DNA of 26,656 nt. It comes from an uncultured Clostridia bacterium (GTDB taxonomy: Bacteria > Bacillota > Clostridia > Peptostreptococcales > Anaerovoracaceae). Positions 22,335-26,656 of this stretch are shown in pieces. A program made the translations under genes and the position numbers. How positions within the stretch are numbered: position 1 is the stretch's first letter; each line of letters begins with the position of its first letter. Where the stretch lies: assembly GCA_934277655.1 (NCBI GenBank), contig CAKQVC010000001.1, positions 1 to 26,656 on the forward strand, given 5' to 3'. The notes beneath the pieces were generated by a model, which was not told where the DNA came from, did no database searches, and worked only from the letters and a program-made list of their open reading frames with translations.

Positions 22335-24062
22335 GTGAGTGAATTTCTAAAGTTTGCATATGAACTGATTTCCCAGGTAATCTACAACATTGTGGTATGG
22401 TTGGCGGCATTTTTAAAGCTGCTTATCACAGGCTGGGCAGATTATTTTCTGATCTTTACAACGTATTTTCCAACATTAAATATTTTTGCAAAGATTCTGG
22501 CAATCCTTTTGATGCTGATACTGATCGCAATTCCGGTTCTTTTGATCATTCTGATCATCAGACGGATGATCCTGCGCCATCAGTTAAAGGCGGACAAGAC
22601 GGACAATGTGGCACTGTATAAAGAGATCGGAAGACTGAACAAACAGGTGCTTTCCTTAATAGATGAGAAAAACAGTATTCTTGCGCTGAAAGTAAATGCA
22701 ATGGGAGGAACAGAGCGTATCCCATATATGGGCGCGTCTGCACTGACAGACGATAAGATTCCGACTGTTGAGAATGTGACTTCAGGAGGAAATGTGACAG
22801 CAAAAGGTGCAGCTACAGCTGCAGATGCATGGATTCCGGTGGCAGAAGGCAGTGCAACAGCTGTGGGCAGTGCAGTAGCAGCCGCAATGCCGGCACCGCA
22901 GTACAATGAGGATGGAACACTCGATGCAACAAAAGCCCCGGTCATTCAGGCAGTTGTCTCCGAGGCAAAGACAGCTTTTACCGGACATCGTTTTCCAAAG
23001 CTTACGCTTGTGGATGACAGATATAGGAACTATGATTTCCCGGCATATAATAATGAGATCACACTGGAAGAATTTACGGAGGGTTATCGTAAATTTGCGG
23101 CAAGCCAGATGCATTTATATTACACACCGGAGATCGTGCGCAGATTTATTGCAGGTATGGCGTCAAGTAAACTGCTGATCTTAGAGGGTATTTCCGGTAC
23201 CGGTAAAACGAGTTTACCATACTCATTCAGCCGATATATGGACAACCCGGCAACGATTATCTCTGTTCAGCCGTCTTTCCGTGACAGGACAGAGCTTCTG
23301 GGATACTTTAATGAATTTTCGAAACGTTTTAATGAGACAGAGTTTCTGCGTGCGTTATATGAGGCAAACTACAGGAAAGATCCGACGCTTATCGTGTTAG
23401 ATGAGATGAACCTTGCGCGTATTGAGTATTATTTTGCAGAGATGCTTTCCGTACTCGAGATGCCAAGCAAAGATGAATGGATTTTAGATCTTGTACCGAC
23501 CGAGTGGGAGGGAGATCCGGAACTGCTTCACGATGGAAAAATCCAGGTTTCCTATTCCACATGGTTTATCGGAACTGCCAACAATGATGATTCCACTTTT
23601 ACCATCACGGATAAAGTTTATGACCGTGCAATGCCGATCGAGTTAAATGAGAGGGCGGATGCGTTTGAGTGCGAGCCGGAACCGAAATGTTTTGTCACAG
23701 CGGAGCATCTGCAGGCAATGTTTTTACAGGCAAAAGAGGATTATCCGATCAGCGAAGAGCTGTTAGAAAAAATGCAGAAGCTGGATGAATACCTCATTAC
23801 ACGTTTCAAACTCTCTTTTGGTAACCGTATTGTGAAACAGTTACATGATTTTATTCCGGTGTATGTTGCCTGTGGCGGCACGGAATTAGGAGGCATGGAC
23901 TACATCATTGCCCGTAAAGTGTTAAAGAAGTTTGAGAGTATGAATGTCAGCTTTGTGCGCGATGAGATCACGGGGCTGATTAATTACATTGATAAAACGT
24001 TTGGAAAATCCGGTATGCAGGACAGCAAGGCGTACTTAAGAAGAATCCAGAACTTGTATTAA
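22335..24062 (+). CDS. Membrane-anchored McrB-like AAA+ NTPase
   Basis: A 575-residue protein starting at GTG 22335 (GGGGAGG 10 bases upstream). Two hydrophobic segments at about 13-32 and 52-78 anchor it, a short coiled coil runs about 83-115, and an Ala/Gly-rich linker reaches about 210. The AAA+ core follows: Walker A GISGTGKT at 285-292, Walker B LIVLDEMN at 352-359 continuing as LARIEYYFAEML, and GTANNDD at 413-419, where N416-N-D-D419 fits the NxxD motif of the McrB clade. Classical McrB has an N-terminal DNA-binding domain and no membrane helices, so the front half is atypical. It precedes a DUF2357 protein, the usual McrB-clade partner, and lies between two SipW-type peptidases. A membrane motor or remodelling role in fibre export or assembly is proposed. 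GTP versus ATP use is unknown. Confidence 0.85.
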   Translation: MSEFLKFAYELISQVIYNIVVWLAAFLKLLITGWADYFLIFTTYFPTLNIFAKILAILLMLILIAIPVLLIILIIRRMILRHQLKADKTDNVALYKEIGRLNKQVLSLIDEKNSILALKVNAMGGTERIPYMGASALTDDKIPTVENVTSGGNVTAKGAATAADAWIPVAEGSATAVGSAVAAAMPAPQYNEDGTLDATKAPVIQAVVSEAKTAFTGHRFPKLTLVDDRYRNYDFPAYNNEITLEEFTEGYRKFAASQMHLYYTPEIVRRFIAGMASSKLLILEGISGTGKTSLPYSFSRYMDNPATIISVQPSFRDRTELLGYFNEFSKRFNETEFLRALYEANYRKDPTLIVLDEMNLARIEYYFAEMLSVLEMPSKDEWILDLVPTEWEGDPELLHDGKIQVSYSTWFIGTANNDDSTFTITDKVYDRAMPIELNERADAFECEPEPKCFVTAEHLQAMFLQAKEDYPISEELLEKMQKLDEYLITRFKLSFGNRIVKQLHDFIPVYVACGGTELGGMDYIIARKVLKKFESMNVSFVRDEITGLINYIDKTFGKSGMQDSKAYLRRIQNLY

Positions 24063-24082
24063 GAGCAGGGAGCTAGAGAAAA

Positions 24083-25942
24083 ATGGCGAATACGATCAAT
24101 GATTTATATTCGAAGTATACAAACCGAGTGGAGCGGACGCTGGAAAACGACCGGTATTTCCAGTATCTGTATGAGATGGTGCAGGCGGGAAACAATACGC
24201 TGCAGCAGAAAAACAGAATTTTACATAAAGTGGTGGATGAACGCTGGCTGACCGTTGTGGAGGAAGGGGTTCAGGCGATTTTTAACATCGTGGATAAGCC
24301 ACGGCGGTTTATTGCGACAACGGAGGAGGTTGTTCCGGTGGCACTGGCAAAGAAGATCACGTCTGAGAGCGTGAGACATTTAAGCCAGAACACACAGTTT
24401 ATCAATATGAATCCGGCAGGAGAAATTCAGCCGACACATGTGTTAAATGTGACGACCGAGGAAAGCTTTGATCTGTATGAAAACCGTTTTGTCTATCACC
24501 TCATTCAACGTCTGTTTACATTCGTAGATAAACGTACGGATGTCATCTTCTGGTCTACGGGGGATGAAACCTGCAATACCATGAGCATGGAGAGCAAAGT
24601 GGATGATGCATATGAGGAAATCTCCTATAAAGTGGAGATGACGATCAAAAACCGTCAGAGTTATGTGGAAAATGACACGGATAATATGGATGTCTTCAAA
24701 CGGATCGACCGTGTGCGCCGTATGTCAAGAACATTAAGAAGCAGTGCGTTCTGTGATATTATGAGTGGATGTGCCAGGGTGCACAGCCCGATCCAGCGGA
24801 CCAACCTGATGATGAAAGATCCGGATTACAGAACCTGTTATAAGCTGTGGCAGTTTATTGAGAATTATGACGAAGTCGGATATACCATTGAGGCACAGGA
24901 TACGGCATTGGAGTTTGATGAAGAGTATCTGGTGCAGATGTATATTAATATGATTACCAATTACACGGTGTTTAAGAGCCTTTTGGAATCAGATCCAAGA
25001 AAAATGACGGAGATTGCCACCAAAAAGCGCAAACCGATGAAACCAAAGTTTGTGAAAAAGATTCAGGAAGAAATTGTGGATGACTGCAATATCGAGGACG
25101 TGGAGATCCGTCAGGTATTTGTAGAGGAAGTGACAGAAGCACAGCTTGAAGCGGAAGCAAAGTTAAAAGAGCAGACAGAGCGCTGTGAGGAACTGGAAAA
25201 TAATCTGTCAGATATGGAGTGGCAGTTAGATTCCCTGAACCAGCAGATTGAAATGTTAGAAGAGATGAAGCAGCAGGTTGAGGACGAAAAGAGTGCCATG
25301 GAAGCACAGCTTGAGGCAGAACGCACCTCAAAAGAGGAAGTGCAGGCGAAGGCGGCGGAAGAACTTGCTGCAGTGCAGGAAAAAGCAGCACAGGAGATTC
25401 AGACTGCCAGAGAAGAAGCTGATGAGCGTGTGCGGATGGCTGAGGACGAAGCCGAGCAGTCTGTGAGCAGAGTGCAAAATGAGATGCAGGAGAAATTAGA
25501 CGTGGCACAGAGCAGAGCCGAAGAGATAGAGACAGTGCACAGACAGCAGTTAGAAGAAGTGAAGAAACAGGCGGAGGCACAGATGAATGAAGTGCAGATA
25601 AATGCTGCACAGCAGCTTAGAGATGCACAGGAGAAATCCGCACAGAAACTGAGAGAAGTGCAGACAGAAGCCGAAGCGCAGATGAAGCTTGAGCGGGAAA
25701 CACGGGAGAGTGCAGCAAAGGAAGCCGGAAAAGCCCTTGAGAAATATAAGAAAATGGCGGAAGAACTCGAAAAAGTAAAAGATGATTTAAGAAGATCCGA
25801 GCGGAAAGTAAGAGCACTTGAAAAGGAAAAGGCAGCTGCAGAAGAACAGAATGCTGTAAAAGCAGAAGAAAACCGTCAGGAACGCAGCGGATTCCGTCCA
25901 TTTAAGAGACGCAAAACACGTAAGAATGAGGAAGAAAAGTAG
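24083..25942 (+). CDS. DUF2357 (McrC-N-like) protein with long coiled-coil tail
   Basis: A 619-residue partner of the McrB-like protein. Residues 1-340 resemble DUF2357, with conserved-looking LYENRFVYHLI (131-141), HSPIQRTNLMMKDPDYR (234-250) and YKLWQFIE (253-260). Residues about 345-595 form a very long Glu/Gln/Ala-rich coiled coil, and the tail (RPFKRRKTRK) is strongly basic. In McrC proteins this kind of N-terminal module precedes a PD-(D/E)XK nuclease; no such motif is visible here, so the coiled coil has taken that place. No signal peptide or membrane segment is seen, so it should be cytoplasmic. It starts 20 bases after the AAA+ gene and ends 6 before the second peptidase. A rod-like adaptor or scaffold activating the AAA+ ring is the inferred role. 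Confidence 0.8.
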   Translation: MANTINDLYSKYTNRVERTLENDRYFQYLYEMVQAGNNTLQQKNRILHKVVDERWLTVVEEGVQAIFNIVDKPRRFIATTEEVVPVALAKKITSESVRHLSQNTQFINMNPAGEIQPTHVLNVTTEESFDLYENRFVYHLIQRLFTFVDKRTDVIFWSTGDETCNTMSMESKVDDAYEEISYKVEMTIKNRQSYVENDTDNMDVFKRIDRVRRMSRTLRSSAFCDIMSGCARVHSPIQRTNLMMKDPDYRTCYKLWQFIENYDEVGYTIEAQDTALEFDEEYLVQMYINMITNYTVFKSLLESDPRKMTEIATKKRKPMKPKFVKKIQEEIVDDCNIEDVEIRQVFVEEVTEAQLEAEAKLKEQTERCEELENNLSDMEWQLDSLNQQIEMLEEMKQQVEDEKSAMEAQLEAERTSKEEVQAKAAEELAAVQEKAAQEIQTAREEADERVRMAEDEAEQSVSRVQNEMQEKLDVAQSRAEEIETVHRQQLEEVKKQAEAQMNEVQINAAQQLRDAQEKSAQKLREVQTEAEAQMKLERETRESAAKEAGKALEKYKKMAEELEKVKDDLRRSERKVRALEKEKAAAEEQNAVKAEENRQERSGFRPFKRRKTRKNEEEK

Positions 25943-25948
25943 CAGAAG

Positions 25949-26557
25949 ATGAAAAAAGTTTGGTTAACACTGGTAAATATCATTTCCATTGGAATTATCA
26001 TTGGTGCCATTTTCATTCTCTTTCTTGTGATCATGACGGCACCCGGAAAAGTGCCGCAGATCGGTGGTTATACAGTGCTTCGGGTTGTGACGGGAAGTAT
26101 GGCACCAACGTTAGAAACAGACACACTCATTGTCGTGCGAAAGACGGAGCCGGCAGAGGTGAAAGAGGGAGATATTATTTCCTTTTATTCTTCCAATCCG
26201 GCATTGGAGGGGGCGGTAAACACACACCGTGTCCTGTCCATCCGGGAGGAGGATGGTATTTATTATTACACGACAAAAGGTGATGCCAACAATGTGGCAG
26301 ACTCCTACGAAGCAAGTTCTGTGTATCTGATCGGAACCGTATGCTTTTCTTCTTATGTGATGGGAAAACTGGCAAGACTTCTGGCGAATCCTCTTATTTT
26401 TATTCCGGTGATATTGATTCCGCTGGCGGTGATTTTAATTTGTGATGTTGCAAGAACCGTAAAGATCGCAAGAAGAATTGCAAAAGAGGAAGAGGAGGCG
26501 GCGGTACGCGAGGCAATCCGCCAGATTCAGGAAGGCAAAAAGGAAGAAAAGAAGTAA
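25949..26557 (+). CDS. sipW: SipW-type signal peptidase I (S26B, ER-type), copy 2
   Basis: A 202-residue membrane peptidase with TM1 at about 9-29, catalytic Ser50 in VVTGSMAPTL, His93 in NTHRV (again His in place of LepB lysine), and GDANN at 111-115 followed by Asp118. TM2 is at about 144-166, and a charged Glu/Lys-rich tail of 35 residues follows. It is clearly diverged from copy 1, with a different Ser-region context (TGSM against SDSM) and a shorter loop before the nucleophile. It begins 6 bases after the DUF2357 gene and is the last gene of the operon. The two copies may split substrates, for example canonical T-Y-A-W-F signals against the divergent ones upstream. The symbol is a family-level label. 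Confidence 0.9.
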   Translation: MKKVWLTLVNIISIGIIIGAIFILFLVIMTAPGKVPQIGGYTVLRVVTGSMAPTLETDTLIVVRKTEPAEVKEGDIISFYSSNPALEGAVNTHRVLSIREEDGIYYYTTKGDANNVADSYEASSVYLIGTVCFSSYVMGKLARLLANPLIFIPVILIPLAVILICDVARTVKIARRIAKEEEEAAVREAIRQIQEGKKEEKK

Positions 26558-26599
26558 TTTACATTAGAAAAAACGATAGAAACAGGCAGCAGGTGTTAC

Positions 26600-26656
26600 A
26601 TGGAAAAATGGTTTGTAATCAACAAAGGGGCTGATTTTGAAAAGCTTGGAAAAGAG
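26600..26656 (+). CDS. recJ: Probable RecJ single-strand exonuclease, N-terminal start (partial)
   Basis: ATG 26600 opens a frame that stays open to the window edge, reading MEKWFVINKGADFEKLGKE. RecJ proteins of Lachnospiraceae commonly start with MEKWFV followed by a short basic stretch and a helix, which is the only basis for the call. AGGTG at 26591-26595 may be its ribosome site. It would mark the right border of the fibre locus and a return to housekeeping genes. Nineteen residues are too few for certainty. Confidence 0.5.
   Translation, partial: MEKWFVINKGADFEKLGKE

Noticed and set aside
24972..25610. Open frame of 212 codons on the minus strand
   Set aside because: It is antisense to the DUF2357 coiled-coil gene, with Leu/Pro/Ser-rich composition expected from the reverse of Glu/Gln/Ala codons, and has no ribosome site.
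22335..25942. Reading the McrB-like/DUF2357 pair as a type IV restriction system
   Set aside because: No nuclease motif is visible in either protein, the AAA+ protein has membrane helices in place of a DNA-recognition domain, and the genes sit inside a secretion operon between two signal peptidase genes. Defence cannot be fully excluded, but the sequence does not favour it.

Overview
The window looks like chromosomal DNA of an anaerobic Bacillota, most likely a Lachnospiraceae-type Clostridium. The grounds are moderate-to-low GC, AGGAG-type ribosome binding sites, canonical sigma-A promoters, a truA end on the left, a probable recJ start on the right, an Rpn-type gene of the kind common in gut Clostridia, and many SipW-dependent surface proteins. 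Genus cannot be fixed from the sequence. All genes lie on the + strand, and no stretch over 300 bases lacks a gene.

Left block (1-3145): the 3' end of truA, then a two-gene unit of a PilZ c-di-GMP receptor (291-974) and a membrane-anchored protein with a fibre-subunit-like ectodomain (983-1969). A separately promoted SipW-dependent fibre subunit (2237-3073) follows and ends in a rho-independent terminator.

Middle (3146-4345): a self-contained cassette with two sigma-A promoters, an Rpn/PD-(D/E)XK family gene containing a 24-bp in-frame minisatellite, and its own terminator. It separates the left block from the main operon and may be an insertion.

Main operon (4373-26557): one sigma-A promoter overlapped by two adjacent perfect palindromes precedes eleven tightly spaced genes with no terminator visible between them. 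These are three divergent subunit-like proteins, a giant secreted beta-helix-type adhesin (3601 aa), four SipW-dependent subunits, a SipW-type signal peptidase, a membrane-anchored McrB-like AAA+ protein, a DUF2357 protein whose C-terminus is a long coiled coil instead of a nuclease, and a second SipW-type peptidase. A probable recJ begins at 26600.

Working model (inference): the locus builds a proteinaceous surface fibre or matrix. The subunits and adhesin are exported through Sec and the subunits are matured by the two SipW-type peptidases. The McrB-like/DUF2357 pair, which lacks any recognisable nuclease, is proposed as a membrane-linked motor or remodelling machine for assembly rather than a restriction system. 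PilZ may supply c-di-GMP input. Six subunits share three sequence blocks (L-x-P-V-S-T, A-x-R-[LIV]-[GAL], W-L-E-G-x-D-x-x-C), which defines a paralog family within the locus.
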